This document shows positions 26,176 through 34,489 of a stretch of 64,000 nt of DNA, one piece after another (within the stretch, counting starts at the first letter, position 1; every line of letters starts with the position of its first letter). The DNA comes from Clostridia bacterium (lineage in GTDB: Bacteria > Bacillota > Clostridia > Christensenellales > Aristaeellaceae). The notes below the pieces were generated by a model that saw nothing but the letters and a program-made list of their open reading frames with translations, had not been told where the DNA came from and made no database searches. The position numbers and the translations under genes are program-made. The stretch is taken from NCBI GenBank assembly GCA_017463245.1, contig JAFTPN010000034.1, positions 1 to 64,000 on the forward strand, written 5' to 3'.

Positions 26176-26176
26176 A

Positions 26177-28054
26177 TCAGGCCTTGTCCACCGTCATGGC
26201 GAAGCCGCCGTTGACGCTCATGGGAATGGTGACCACATCGCCCTTCTTCACCGTGAAGGTGGTGATCTTCATGGCGTGCATGTCATGCTGATGGTGGGCG
26301 GGACGCTGGCTCATGGCCTCCAGGGCAGCCACCATGGCGGCATCGGGGGCAGGCAGCGCACCCTCCGCCACGTCAAAGGGACGCTCGTCGGAGAGGTCGT
26401 CGGCATAGAGGGTCGCGGTGTAAGTGACGCCCTCGTCCAGGAAATCGAAGCAGACCTTGCTGTTGCGGGGGCGGCGGGCACAAATGCCGCCCACATACCA
26501 GCTCTCGTCCTTCCTGCGCGCCATGGTGACGAAAGCGGCGGGATAGGCTTCCAGCACGCGGGTCTCGTCCCAGGCGGCGGGCACGCGGCTCAGGAAGGGA
26601 CGGGCAGGATGCGCCAGCACCTTTTCGGCGCCCTCGCCAATGTGCAGGATGTAGCTGGTGAAGATCACCGGCAGGGCGGTCTGATGGGCGTCGGTGGTGC
26701 CGGTGAGGTAGGTCTCGTAGCACACGGGGGTGTAGTCCATGGGACCCATGGCGTTGCGGGTGAAGGGCAGGGTGCAGTTGTGGGCTGCATCGGGGCCGCC
26801 GGGCAGGAAGGTGGAGAAGTTCTGCAAATATTCGCCGCCCATCACCGCCTCCCGGGTCATGACGTGGGGCCAGGTGCGGCTCTCGCCCGCGGGCTTCATG
26901 CAGCCGTGGAAATTCAGCATCAGCTTGTGCTTGGCAGCGATCTCCGCCAGGTAGTCATACTGCTTCACGCGGTGGGCGCCGTCGCTCTCAAAGAAGTCGA
27001 TCTTCACGCCCACCACGCCCCAGGACGCCCACAGGCTCAGCTTTTCCTCGGCGATCTCGGGGGAACGGATGGCCGCGCTGTGCTCCCAGATCCAGATCTT
27101 CACGCCTTTGCTTTCGGCGTACTTCACCAATTCGGGAATGTCCACCGTGCCCGGCCAGCCGCCATCAGCCAGGTAGTAGTCAAAGCCCATTTCGGCGGCA
27201 TAGTCCACATATTCCCGGCAGCGCACGGGATCCTTGGTGGAGTCGTTCTCTGTCATCCAGCTCCAGGCAGAGGTGCCAGGCTTGATGAAGGACGCATCCT
27301 CCACAATGGAGGGCGGGTTCAGGTTTTCCAGGGTGTTGGAGGTGGCAATGTCGCCCAGATCGCCGCACAGCACCACACGCCAGGGTGTGGTGAGGGGGAA
27401 GCAGGCCTGGGTCGCGCCGATCTGATCCGGCGCCTGGCGCAGCTTGAGGGTCATGGGGGCAGCCGCATCGGAGCAGAGGGTGCTGCTGCCGTAATCGCCA
27501 AACACCGCCGCCTCGGCATACAGCGCCCACACGCCCTGACCGCAGTCCACCAGCACGGGGAAGGCCAGGTTGTTTTGCGCCATGTCGCAGCGGGGAATGG
27601 GGTGGTAGTGATCCTCGTAGGAGAAGACATACTTCATGCCATAGACCTGCCCGGCGCTCTGGGGAATGCCAAAGCCGGTGGTTTCCCCCTTCACCTGGCA
27701 GCCGCCCTCGCCGGGGATGCGCAGGCGCAGGGCAGCGCCGTCGTCATAGGCGCGGGCATCCACGAACATCTGGCCTGCGGCGTTCTCCACCAGCAGGGTC
27801 AGGGTGTTGGCCTTGTCCAGACACAGGCTCTTTTTGAAGGCGGGGATGCAGTAGCTCTCGTCGATGGCGCCCCGCTCCTCCTTCACCAGGGAGAAGCCAT
27901 CATAAAAGGAACCCTGTTCCAGGTCGATACCCAGGGGAGAAGCCTCCACCAGCGCCACGCCGTTCTTTTCGGCAGACCAGCAGAGCTTGCCATCCTGCAG
28001 GCACAGGCGCAGCTGCACGCTGGCATTGGGGGATTGCACAACAAAACAAGACAT
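26177..28054 (-). CDS. Glycoside hydrolase family 97 (alpha-galactosidase/alpha-glucosidase type)
   Basis: 625 residues, no signal peptide. N-terminal beta-supersandwich (about 1-260), barrel with VVGVKIDFFESDGAHRV, LMLNFHGCMKPAGESRTWP and THEG-like MTREAVMGGEY, then a C-terminal beta domain: this is the GH97 order. Asp in GVKIDFF is where retaining GH97 alpha-galactosidases have their nucleophile, so a retaining alpha-galactosidase is more likely than a SusB-like inverting glucosidase. GH97 is mostly known from Bacteroidetes, where it is periplasmic; a cytoplasmic form in a Gram-positive is less usual. RBS AGGAGG 7 bases before ATG. Confidence 0.88.
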   Translation of the reverse strand: MSCFVVQSPNASVQLRLCLQDGKLCWSAEKNGVALVEASPLGIDLEQGSFYDGFSLVKEERGAIDESYCIPAFKKSLCLDKANTLTLLVENAAGQMFVDARAYDDGAALRLRIPGEGGCQVKGETTGFGIPQSAGQVYGMKYVFSYEDHYHPIPRCDMAQNNLAFPVLVDCGQGVWALYAEAAVFGDYGSSTLCSDAAAPMTLKLRQAPDQIGATQACFPLTTPWRVVLCGDLGDIATSNTLENLNPPSIVEDASFIKPGTSAWSWMTENDSTKDPVRCREYVDYAAEMGFDYYLADGGWPGTVDIPELVKYAESKGVKIWIWEHSAAIRSPEIAEEKLSLWASWGVVGVKIDFFESDGAHRVKQYDYLAEIAAKHKLMLNFHGCMKPAGESRTWPHVMTREAVMGGEYLQNFSTFLPGGPDAAHNCTLPFTRNAMGPMDYTPVCYETYLTGTTDAHQTALPVIFTSYILHIGEGAEKVLAHPARPFLSRVPAAWDETRVLEAYPAAFVTMARRKDESWYVGGICARRPRNSKVCFDFLDEGVTYTATLYADDLSDERPFDVAEGALPAPDAAMVAALEAMSQRPAHHQHDMHAMKITTFTVKKGDVVTIPMSVNGGFAMTVDKA

Positions 28055-28193
28055 AGGGATGCCTCCTGTTCGCGTTTTTTCTGTACGCCTATCTTATCAT
28101 AATCAACCCGGGAAAACAACAGCCTTTTGCACCGGCAGGGTTTTTCATGCCGCTGTCGAATTCCTTGTGCAGAACCTGCAAGGAGGAATCCTT

Positions 28194-28580
28194 ATGAAGC
28201 CCATGATCCTTGTTTTCAACATCCCTGCCGATAAGCTCAGCAAGCTGCGCTTCACCTGCATGCGCCTGGGCGTTCAGGTCTGCCCGGTGGAGGCCGCCGA
28301 CTATGGCCAGACCATCGGCGCGCTGTGCGGCATGGCTGACCGCACCGACGTTCCCGCCCCGGAGGAGACCTTCACCGAGGATATGCTGGTGATGGCGAAC
28401 TTCACCCAGCAGCTGGCCAACCGCCTGCTTTCTGCGCTGAAGCAGGGCCGCCTGCCCATCCGCCTCAAGGCCGTGGTGACCCCCACCAACGCCCATTGGA
28501 ACCCGGTGGAGCTGCACAAGGAGCTGACGGCCGAGCGGGCCGCCATCGCCCAGGGGAAGGAAGCGGAGCATCATGAATGA
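28194..28580 (+). CDS. DUF3783 family protein
   Basis: 128 residues. The start (MKPMILVFNIPADKLSKLR) and the pattern of a ferredoxin-like small domain ending in LIPLKAVVTPTN-type text (RLKAVVTPTNAHWNPVELHKEL) match the DUF3783 family of Clostridia; function unknown. ATG 28194 is 8 bases from AGGAGG. The stop codon overlaps the start of the pectinesterase gene by 8 bases (28573-28580), so the two are coupled, although a functional tie is not evident. Confidence 0.7.
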   Translation: MKPMILVFNIPADKLSKLRFTCMRLGVQVCPVEAADYGQTIGALCGMADRTDVPAPEETFTEDMLVMANFTQQLANRLLSALKQGRLPIRLKAVVTPTNAHWNPVELHKELTAERAAIAQGKEAEHHE

Positions 28581-29487
28581 GATCGATGTGTTCCCCGGCG
28601 ACAATGCGCTGAGCCGCGCCATCGCCGCCCTGCCCCGGAATGATGCGCCTGTCACCCTGCGCCTGGCTCCCGGCGTGTACCGGGAGAAGGTGGTTTTGCA
28701 GCGCCCCCACACCACGCTGGAGGGCAGCTGTGCGGGAGAGACCATCATCACCTGGAACGACGGCGCCAAGGAAGTTCTGCCTGACGGCATGAACCGGGGC
28801 ACCTTCCGCACCGCCACGCTGCTGGTGGATGCGCCCCACGTCACCCTGCGCCGCCTCACCGTGGAAAACGCCGCCGCGCCCCGAGGGCAGGTGGGTCAGG
28901 CCATTGCCCTGTATGCGGACGGGGACTTTTTCACCTGCGAAAGCTGCACCCTGCGCTCCCACCAGGACACGCTGTTCACCGCGCCCCTGCCTCCCAAGGA
29001 GCTGCAAAAGAACGGCTTCATCGGCCCCAAGCAGTTCGCGCCCCGCACGCCCCAGCGCCACACCTACCGCCGCTGCCGCATCGAGGGGGATGTGGATTTC
29101 ATCTTCGGCGGCGCGGCAGCCTGGTTTGAGGACTGCGACATCGTGTCGGTAGACGCAGGCTACGCCACCGCCGCCTCCACCCCGGAGGGACAGAAGTACG
29201 GCTATGTGTTCAAGCATTGCCGCTTCCTGGGTGACAACCTGCCGCAGGCCAGCTGCTACCTGGGTCGCCCCTGGCGGGACTATGCCAAGACCGTGCTGCT
29301 GGATTGCACCATTGGCGCTCACATCCGCCCGGAAGGCTGGCACGACTGGGACAAGCCGCCCTTCCATGAGTGTGGGTATTACGGGGAATATCCCGCGCCG
29401 GAGCAGGAGAGGGCAGCCTTTGCCCACGTGCTGACGGAGGAAGAAGCCGCCCGGTATACCTATGAGGATTTCATGGGGAGCCTGTGA
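28573..29487 (+). CDS. Pectin methylesterase, carbohydrate esterase family 8
   Basis: 304 residues without signal peptide, hence intracellular. The CE8 beta helix shows all four hallmark blocks: GVYREK, SHQDTLF (oxyanion Gln), DVDFIFGGA (nucleophile Asp and its Asp partner) and YLGRPWRDY (Arg). The enzyme removes methyl esters from homogalacturonan; a cytoplasmic one would act on imported oligogalacturonides. It starts inside the end of the DUF3783 gene with GGAAGGAAG upstream. No other pectin gene is seen in the window. Confidence 0.92.
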   Translation: MNEIDVFPGDNALSRAIAALPRNDAPVTLRLAPGVYREKVVLQRPHTTLEGSCAGETIITWNDGAKEVLPDGMNRGTFRTATLLVDAPHVTLRRLTVENAAAPRGQVGQAIALYADGDFFTCESCTLRSHQDTLFTAPLPPKELQKNGFIGPKQFAPRTPQRHTYRRCRIEGDVDFIFGGAAAWFEDCDIVSVDAGYATAASTPEGQKYGYVFKHCRFLGDNLPQASCYLGRPWRDYAKTVLLDCTIGAHIRPEGWHDWDKPPFHECGYYGEYPAPEQERAAFAHVLTEEEAARYTYEDFMGSL

Positions 29488-29516
29488 GGCATTTTGTTGA
29501 AAGCATATACGACACC

Positions 29517-29607
29517 TGTAGGGGCGATCCGTGATCGCCCGCGCGTTGCACATTGGCACAGTAGGCAGAAGGTGCAGCGGGGCGGGCGAACACAGTTCGC
29601 CCCTACA
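29517..29607 (+). mobile_element. 91-bp MITE-like element, copy 2
   Basis: Begins TGTAGGGGCGATC and ends GTTCGCCCCTACA; about 95 percent identical by eye to the reverse complement of 12678-12768. It lies 29 bases behind the pectinesterase stop. Confidence 0.75.
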
Positions 29608-29785
29608 GCCTACCCGGCAATGCACACGGAACAACAAACTTGCGCACAGAGCGCGAGCCAATGCCGCGCGATAGGCTCCCATGGCGATGTTCTACACGGC
29701 GTACGAAACTGGACGCCCCCGCGAGGAAGATTGTGGGTTGCACTCGCCCGCCCAGCGTGCCCTGTGAGGAGCGGGGGTCCGGGGT

Positions 29786-29852
29786 CGCTGCCGCCGCATG
29801 ATAATATCAGCGACCCCGGGCGGCTTTTGGTTCTTTTCGCCGAGACGAAAAG
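29786..29852. repeat. Two hairpins in the 29.5-30.2 kb intergenic region
   Basis: CCGGGGTCGCTG pairs with CAGCGACCCCGG around a 17-base loop (about 29778-29820), and GTTCTTTTCG with CGAAAAGAAC (about 29829-29853). 29608-29777 has no recognisable gene. Confidence 0.5.
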
Positions 29853-29926
29853 AACAACCTTACATGGATGCACAGTTGCAAAGGAAAACAACGCAATGGT
29901 GCAAGTAGCAGAACCACTCCTTCCGT

Positions 29927-30111
29927 CAGCCGCAAGCGGCTGCCACCTCCCTCGGGGAGGGAGGCTTTTGGCTCCGTCCCGCAGCGGGGCGGGCGAACAC
30001 ACCTCGCCCCTACATTTGCACAGCCAAGTAACGCATTGAGGCAAGCAGCGCCCAATCCCTCCGTCAGCCGCAGGCGGCTGACACCTCCCTTTACACAAGG
30101 GAGGCTTTTGG
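29927..30111. repeat. Composite of type-B repeats and a half MITE
   Basis: Type-B unit 1 (29927-29971, TCCGTCAGCCGC..GGAGGGAGGCTTTTGG), the right half of the 91-bp element (about 29983-30014, ending TCGCCCCTACA), a linker, and type-B unit 2 (about 30054-30111). The stretch 29983-30111 recurs inverted at about 54345-54472, including the linker GCAAGCAGCGCCC, so the half element, linker and unit B behave as one composite. Confidence 0.65.
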
Positions 30112-30163
30112 TGCTTGCCATACAGGTGTACAACCAAGCAACAAGTGAAAAATGTAGCATAGC

Positions 30164-30194
30164 AAAACCCCTTCGCATTGTGCGAAGGGGTTTT
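30164..30194 (-). terminator. Terminator of the rlmH-barnase transcript
   Basis: AAAACCCCTTCGCA, short loop, TGCGAAGGGGTTTT, 6 bases past the barnase stop codon. It can act in both directions. Confidence 0.85.
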
Positions 30195-30200
30195 GGCCGC

Positions 30201-30752
30201 TTATTTGCTGGGCTTCATTTCCACAAAGGACTCGTAGTGATCATCCGTGTAGAACACCAGCCCGTCATTGCTGTACACAATGCGGTGGCCGTTGCGCTTC
30301 TTGCCCTCGTAGTAGCAGTCGGCCTCGTAATACTGCCGCCCGCTGGCCTTGGGCAGCAGACCCTCGTAGTTGCCGAAACGGTCGCCGCCGATGGACTTGC
30401 CGGGGGCAACATCGCCCACATAGTTCTCGCTGCTGTCCCAGCCAAGGGCTTCGGCTTCCTTCTTGGTGATGAAGTTGTCCGGCAATTCGCCATGCTCAAA
30501 GAGGTAATCCGCAATGCCCTGGGGATCGGTGATGGGGCCGGCGGGTGCCTCGGTAGGCTTCTCCGTAGGCTTTTCGGTGGATGCCTGGGTGACCTCATCA
30601 TCGGCGTTATCGCTGGGCAGGGTGACAATGGTGGTGGTGCGAATGTCGGTGCCCTGCACTTCCTCGCCCAGGGGGATGATGCCGGTGAAGTAGCCGATCA
30701 CCAGCAGCACCGCTACCAGAATACCGGCAAGGCTCTTCTTCATGTTCTTCAT
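30201..30752 (-). CDS. Barnase-type guanyl-specific ribonuclease (N1/T1 family), secreted or membrane-anchored
   Basis: 183 residues. A signal/anchor helix (about 7-26) and a Thr/Pro/Glu linker (about 55-75) precede a domain that follows barnase nearly residue for residue: IADYLFEHGELPDNFITKKE, ALGW, DVAPGKSIGGDRFGNYEG. The four catalytic positions of barnase are kept: Lys97 (K27), Glu143 (E73), Arg157 (R87) and His172 (H102). It should hydrolyse RNA after G outside the cell. No barstar-like gene is seen next to it or elsewhere in the window; Cys146 is extra compared with barnase. It lies 12 bases behind rlmH in one transcript. RBS GGAG 7 bases before ATG. Confidence 0.92.
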   Translation of the reverse strand: MKNMKKSLAGILVAVLLVIGYFTGIIPLGEEVQGTDIRTTTIVTLPSDNADDEVTQASTEKPTEKPTEAPAGPITDPQGIADYLFEHGELPDNFITKKEAEALGWDSSENYVGDVAPGKSIGGDRFGNYEGLLPKASGRQYYEADCYYEGKKRNGHRIVYSNDGLVFYTDDHYESFVEMKPSK

Positions 30753-30764
30753 GGTGATTCTCCT

Positions 30765-31244
30765 TTATTTGTGATATCGTTCGCCGGAGCGTATCTTCAT
30801 GGCGCGGTAGAGCTGCTCCAGCAGCATCACGCGGGCCAGCTGGTGGGGGAAGGTCATGGCGGACATGGACAGCTCCTCGTCCGCACGGGCGATGACCTTG
30901 TCCGAAAGCCCCAGAGAGCCGCCGATAACGAACACGATGCTGGAGGCGCCGCGGGTCATCAGGTCGTCCAGGTGGCGGGAAAGGCCGGGGGAGTCCCACT
31001 TTTTGCCGGGGATGGTGAGGGCGATCACATGGTCGCCGGGCTTGATCTTGGCCAGGATGCTCTCACCCTCCCGTTGCTTGATCTGCTCCTCCATGGCGGG
31101 GGAGGAGTTTTGCGGTTCAGGCAGGTCGGGCAGTTCGATCTCCTCAAATTTGCCGTAGCGGGAGAGGCGCTTGAGGTATTCGTCGGCCATGGCGCGGTAG
31201 GGCTTTTCCTTCATGCGTCCCACGGCGATGATGCTCATGCTCAT
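30765..31244 (-). CDS. rlmH: 23S rRNA (pseudouridine1915-N3)-methyltransferase
   Basis: 159 residues, the normal length. A SPOUT fold with the SAM-binding FVIGGSLGLS loop, the LARVMLLEQLYRAM helix and the C-terminal SGERYHK, which corresponds to the family's G.PYHK end. RlmH methylates pseudouridine in helix 69 of 23S rRNA as a homodimer. The ATGA start overlaps the DUF3592 stop (31241-31244). Confidence 0.95.
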   Translation of the reverse strand: MSMSIIAVGRMKEKPYRAMADEYLKRLSRYGKFEEIELPDLPEPQNSSPAMEEQIKQREGESILAKIKPGDHVIALTIPGKKWDSPGLSRHLDDLMTRGASSIVFVIGGSLGLSDKVIARADEELSMSAMTFPHQLARVMLLEQLYRAMKIRSGERYHK

Positions 31245-31711
31245 GCGCTGCCCTCCGCTTCGGGAATGTCGAAAGCGAAGCGCTTTTCGTTCATCTGGTC
31301 AAAGGCGATCTCCACGCTCTGCCCGGTGGCAATGGTGCAGTTCCACAGGTTGTGGCTGTGGAGCAAAAGATGCTCGCCGGTCACAGGGTGGTTGCACTCT
31401 GCATAGGCCACCCAGGGGAAGCGGCGGTTGACCTTGATGGCATAGTTGGGGCGCACATCCGTCACCGTGGCGGTAACGCGGATGCCGTATTCCAGCACAG
31501 CGCGGCGCTGGCGCTCCTTGAGACCGATGAAGTACCATACGCAGACCGTGGCAATGAGGAACGCCACGCCCAGCGCGAAGAATATATTGCCTACAATGGG
31601 CAGGTCGGGGTCGGTGGAATTGACCGCATTGAGCATGATGCAGCCGATGATGGTGTACACCGCACCCAGAATGCCGAACACCAGGGCAAGGATATGCTTG
31701 ACGGTTTTCAT
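31241..31711 (-). CDS. DUF3592-like two-helix membrane protein
   Basis: 156 residues. Two membrane helices (about 5-27 and 42-65) precede a small beta domain with GIRVTATVTDVRPNY, the V.A.V..V strand typical of DUF3592 proteins. Function unknown. ATG 31711 is preferred: it begins the first helix and follows GGAAG; longer reading would enter the repeat at 31749. First gene of the transcript that continues with rlmH and the RNase. Confidence 0.7.
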   Translation of the reverse strand: MKTVKHILALVFGILGAVYTIIGCIMLNAVNSTDPDLPIVGNIFFALGVAFLIATVCVWYFIGLKERQRRAVLEYGIRVTATVTDVRPNYAIKVNRRFPWVAYAECNHPVTGEHLLLHSHNLWNCTIATGQSVEIAFDQMNEKRFAFDIPEAEGSA

Positions 31712-31748
31712 GGGCAGCTTCCTTTCAAACAAGTGGGTTGCATACGTC

Positions 31749-31835
31749 CACCTCATCAGTCAGCGCAAGCGCTGACAGCTTCCCCTCAAGGGGAAGCCTT
31801 TTGCGGAGGCCGAGCGCAGCGAGGTCGGATGAGGT
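31749..31835. repeat. Type-A palindromic repeat
   Basis: CCACCTCATCAGTC, a hairpin (AGCGCAAGCGCT), CTTCCCCTCAAGGGGAAG and an outer GGATGAGGTG end that pairs with the beginning. The tail GCGGAGGCCGAGCGCAGCGA is particular to this copy. A separate hairpin, ATGGTGAA..TTCACCAT, follows at about 31853-31873. Confidence 0.7.
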
Positions 31836-31898
31836 GTGCGCTGGGGCACCACATGGTGAATATATTTCACCATACAGTATACCACCAAAAGGCGAAAC

Positions 31899-31927
31899 TT
31901 GACAACAGGGTGTGAAAACAGTACAAT
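31899..31927 (+). promoter_or_regulatory. Promoter of the GT2 gene
   Basis: TTGACA (31899-31904), 17-base spacer, TACAAT (31922-31927). A hairpin (GGCAGAG, 5-base loop, CTCTGCC, 31943-31961) lies in the short leader, ending 5 bases before the GTG start. Confidence 0.8.
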
Positions 31928-31966
31928 TTATATAAATATGTAGGCAGAGAAAAGCTCTGCCGGGGC

Positions 31967-32803
31967 GTGAAAGAAGGTGCAGCATTGTTCCAGCCGGTGG
32001 TGAGCGTTGTGATCCCCGTGTACAACGGTGAGAAAGTCATCCAGGCCTGCTTGCAGTCGGTGATGGCGCAGCAGGGCGTGGACATGGAGATCATCGTGGT
32101 GGACGATGGCAGCACCGATGGCACCTGGGCGCTTCTTGAGCAGCTGGCGCAGAAGGATCGGCGCATCCAGCCCATTCATCAGGAAAACGGGGGCGTTTCT
32201 GCTGCCCGCAACAGGGGCTTGCAGGCCTGCCGGGGGGAGTTCATCCGCTTTGTGGATGCGGATGATGTGCTGCCCGAAGGCTCCATGCTGGCGCTGCTGG
32301 AGAAAGCCCGGCAGAATGGCAGCGACTTAGTGATCGCTGGCTATAGTGATGTGGTGGGAACCATGCGCAGCCCCCGGGGCCTGCGCAAGTGCGAGGATAC
32401 CATGTCCTGCGACGAGATGCTGCATCACTTCAATCCTAGATCCAACAGCTTTTATTATGGCGTTTTGTGGAACAAGCTGTTCCGCCGCAGCATTATAGAG
32501 GAAAACCAGGTGCGGTTCATTTCCGGCCTGCATTGGGGCGAGGATTTCGCCTTTGTGTGCCGCTACCTTGTCAAAGCCCAGCGGGTGAGCTACACCCAGG
32601 CGCTGGTGTATGATTATCAGCGCAATCCCCAGGGCATGACCATCAAGCAGTTCTGGAGCTGCATTTCCCATCCCCTGGCCAATTGCCGCATCAAGTGGCG
32701 GCTTTTCCGGGAGCTGAAAAGGCTGTATGTGCAGCGCGGGCTGTATCCCAAATACCGCTGGACGCTGTGGCTGTATCTGTTCCGCACAACGCTGACGAAC
32801 TGA
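31967..32803 (+). CDS. Glycosyltransferase family 2
   Basis: 278 residues. VVSVVIPVYNGE and EIIVVDDGSTDGTW are the nucleotide-binding start of GT-A enzymes, RFVDADDV is the DxD-type metal site and LHWGEDFAF carries the ED pair of GT2. Members add a hexose from UDP- or dTDP-sugar to capsule, teichoic acid or glycolipid. Start is uncertain: GTG 31967 has only a weak RBS behind a hairpin, while TTG 31985 follows AAGAAGGTG by 5 bases and would still keep the fold complete. It is followed within 14 bases by the exporter genes. Confidence 0.9.
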   Translation: MKEGAALFQPVVSVVIPVYNGEKVIQACLQSVMAQQGVDMEIIVVDDGSTDGTWALLEQLAQKDRRIQPIHQENGGVSAARNRGLQACRGEFIRFVDADDVLPEGSMLALLEKARQNGSDLVIAGYSDVVGTMRSPRGLRKCEDTMSCDEMLHHFNPRSNSFYYGVLWNKLFRRSIIEENQVRFISGLHWGEDFAFVCRYLVKAQRVSYTQALVYDYQRNPQGMTIKQFWSCISHPLANCRIKWRLFRELKRLYVQRGLYPKYRWTLWLYLFRTTLTN

Positions 32804-32817
32804 GGAGAGAGATTTCC

Positions 32818-33597
32818 ATGCCTGTGGGAGAGAGCCGCTATATGGAACCGCTGCAGCTGGCGGGACGGCTGATCATGGAAAACGGTGGGGAGACCTACCG
32901 CGTGGAGGAGACCATTACCCGCATGGGCAAGGCCTTCGGCCTGGAAAAGGTGGAAAGCTTTGCGGTGCCCAGCGGGCTGTTTATCAGCTATCGCCGCCAG
33001 GATGGCGACACGGAGACCTCCGTTGCCCGTGTGCGCAAGGGCAGCCGGAACCTGAGCCGGGTGGATGCGGTGAACGCCGTTTCCCGCCGGGTGGAGCAGG
33101 GCGAGATGACCTGCGAGGAGACCCTGGCGCGGCTGAAGGAGATCGAAAAAGAACCGCCCCGGGTCACCGGTGCGATGCTGCCCTGGGCGGCTGCGGCCTC
33201 GGCGGCGGGTTTCACGGGTATGTTTGGCGGCAGCGTGGTGGATATGCTCATCAGCGGCGGCGTGGCTGCCCTGGTGCAGCTGATGGTGCAATGGATGGGC
33301 AAGCAGAGCCTGGGCGATTTGATCGCCACCCTGACGGGGAGCATGCTCACGGCGCTGATCCCCATGCTGGTGCAGTTCTTTGCAGGCATTGGCGCGGTGG
33401 AGCCCATCGTCGGCGGCGCGCTGATGCCCCTTTTGCCCGGCCTGGCCATGACCAACGCCGTGCAGGACGCCATGCGGGGCGATATGGTCTCCGGATTGTC
33501 CCATGGCCTGTCCGCGGTGCTCACGGCGGTGCTGGTGGCAGGCGGTGCGCTGGTGGCCTCGGCCATCATGCGCCTGTTGGGAGGTGCGCTGGTATGA
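32818..33597 (+). CDS. ThrE-type threonine/serine exporter, N-terminal half (DUF1212)
   Basis: 259 residues. ENGGETYRVEETI is the family signature: a soluble segment (1-115, related to a protease-like fold) precedes five membrane helices (about 120-255). In many Firmicutes ThrE is split into this subunit and a smaller one, as here. It probably exports threonine or serine, or related small molecules. GAGGAG precedes the ATG; the next gene overlaps by ATGA. Confidence 0.9.
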   Translation: MPVGESRYMEPLQLAGRLIMENGGETYRVEETITRMGKAFGLEKVESFAVPSGLFISYRRQDGDTETSVARVRKGSRNLSRVDAVNAVSRRVEQGEMTCEETLARLKEIEKEPPRVTGAMLPWAAAASAAGFTGMFGGSVVDMLISGGVAALVQLMVQWMGKQSLGDLIATLTGSMLTALIPMLVQFFAGIGAVEPIVGGALMPLLPGLAMTNAVQDAMRGDMVSGLSHGLSAVLTAVLVAGGALVASAIMRLLGGALV

Positions 33598-34043
33598 TCC
33601 TTGAACTGCTCCGCACCTATGCCACAAGCTTTCTGGGAACGCTGGGCTTTGCCCTTTTGCTCCATGCGCCCAAGAAGGCCTGGCTCCCGGCCAGCCTGGT
33701 GGGCGGTGTGAGCTACACGCTGTATATCCTGCTTTTGCAGCTGGGCTGCCATCAAACGGTGGCCATGTTTGGCGGTGCGCTGGCGGGCTCGCTGCTGGCG
33801 CAGATCTGCGCACGGCGGATGCGGATGATCGCCACTATTTTCATCACGCTGTCCATCGTGTCGCTGGTGCCAGGTCTTGGGCTGTACCGCTGCATGGAAT
33901 ACCTGGGCGCCGGACGCAATGCCCTGGGCTTGCAGGCAGGCGTTCTGGCAATGATCGATATTATGATGATCGCCCTTGGGCTGGGCGTGGGCGGCTTTGT
34001 GTTCCGCACCATCGTCAGCCGCCCCAGGGCTGTGAAAGGATGA
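33594..34043 (+). CDS. ThrE-type threonine/serine exporter, C-terminal half (DUF3815)
   Basis: 149 residues, five predicted helices. SLVPGLGLYRCMEYL is the signature of this subunit. Start ATG 33594 overlaps the preceding stop (ATGA) and the stop overlaps the MarR gene likewise, a three-gene coupled set. Confidence 0.88.
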   Translation: MILELLRTYATSFLGTLGFALLLHAPKKAWLPASLVGGVSYTLYILLLQLGCHQTVAMFGGALAGSLLAQICARRMRMIATIFITLSIVSLVPGLGLYRCMEYLGAGRNALGLQAGVLAMIDIMMIALGLGVGGFVFRTIVSRPRAVKG

Positions 34044-34483
34044 ATACCATGGCCTGTGTGAATCATCCCCTGCTGACCATCCGCGCTGCGCTGAAGCGGC
34101 GCTATGCCCACGAGATGGCCGAGGTGCTGGAAAAGTGGCAGCTCACCAGCATGGAGGCCGATGTGCTGCTGTTCCTGGCCAACAATCCCGGCTGCGACAC
34201 CGCCTCCGACATGGTGACCCTGTGCCAGCTGACCAAGTCCCATGTGTCCAAGGCGGTGGATCACCTCACGGAGCAGGGCTACATCACCCAGCAGCGGGAT
34301 CAGAGCAACCGCCGCAAGGTGCATCTGCTCCTCACCGATGCGGCCAAGCCCGTGGTGAAGGCGGGCCAGGCCGCCCAGAAGCGCTTTCTGGATGTGCTGA
34401 CCTGCGGCCTGACCGACAAGGACAAGGAAACCACCTGCCGGGTGCTGGAGATCATGATCGAGAATGCGGTGAGGGAGGACTGA
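34040..34483 (+). CDS. MarR-family transcriptional regulator
   Basis: 147 residues. Winged helix with SMEADVLLFLANNPGCDTASDM, TKSHVSKAVDHLTEQGYI (recognition helix) and QRDQSNRRKVHLLLTDAA (wing with D..D.R motif). It may control the exporter genes with which it overlaps; the effector is unknown. ATG 34040 gives coupling to the exporter stop; ATG 34049 has the better spacing from AAAGGA and is an alternative. Confidence 0.9.
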   Translation: MNTMACVNHPLLTIRAALKRRYAHEMAEVLEKWQLTSMEADVLLFLANNPGCDTASDMVTLCQLTKSHVSKAVDHLTEQGYITQQRDQSNRRKVHLLLTDAAKPVVKAGQAAQKRFLDVLTCGLTDKDKETTCRVLEIMIENAVRED

Positions 34484-34489
34484 TCTCCT

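Noticed and set aside
26177..29487. A polysaccharide-utilisation locus built on GH97 and CE8
   Set aside because: The genes are divergent, no transporter or regulator lies with them, and their substrates differ.
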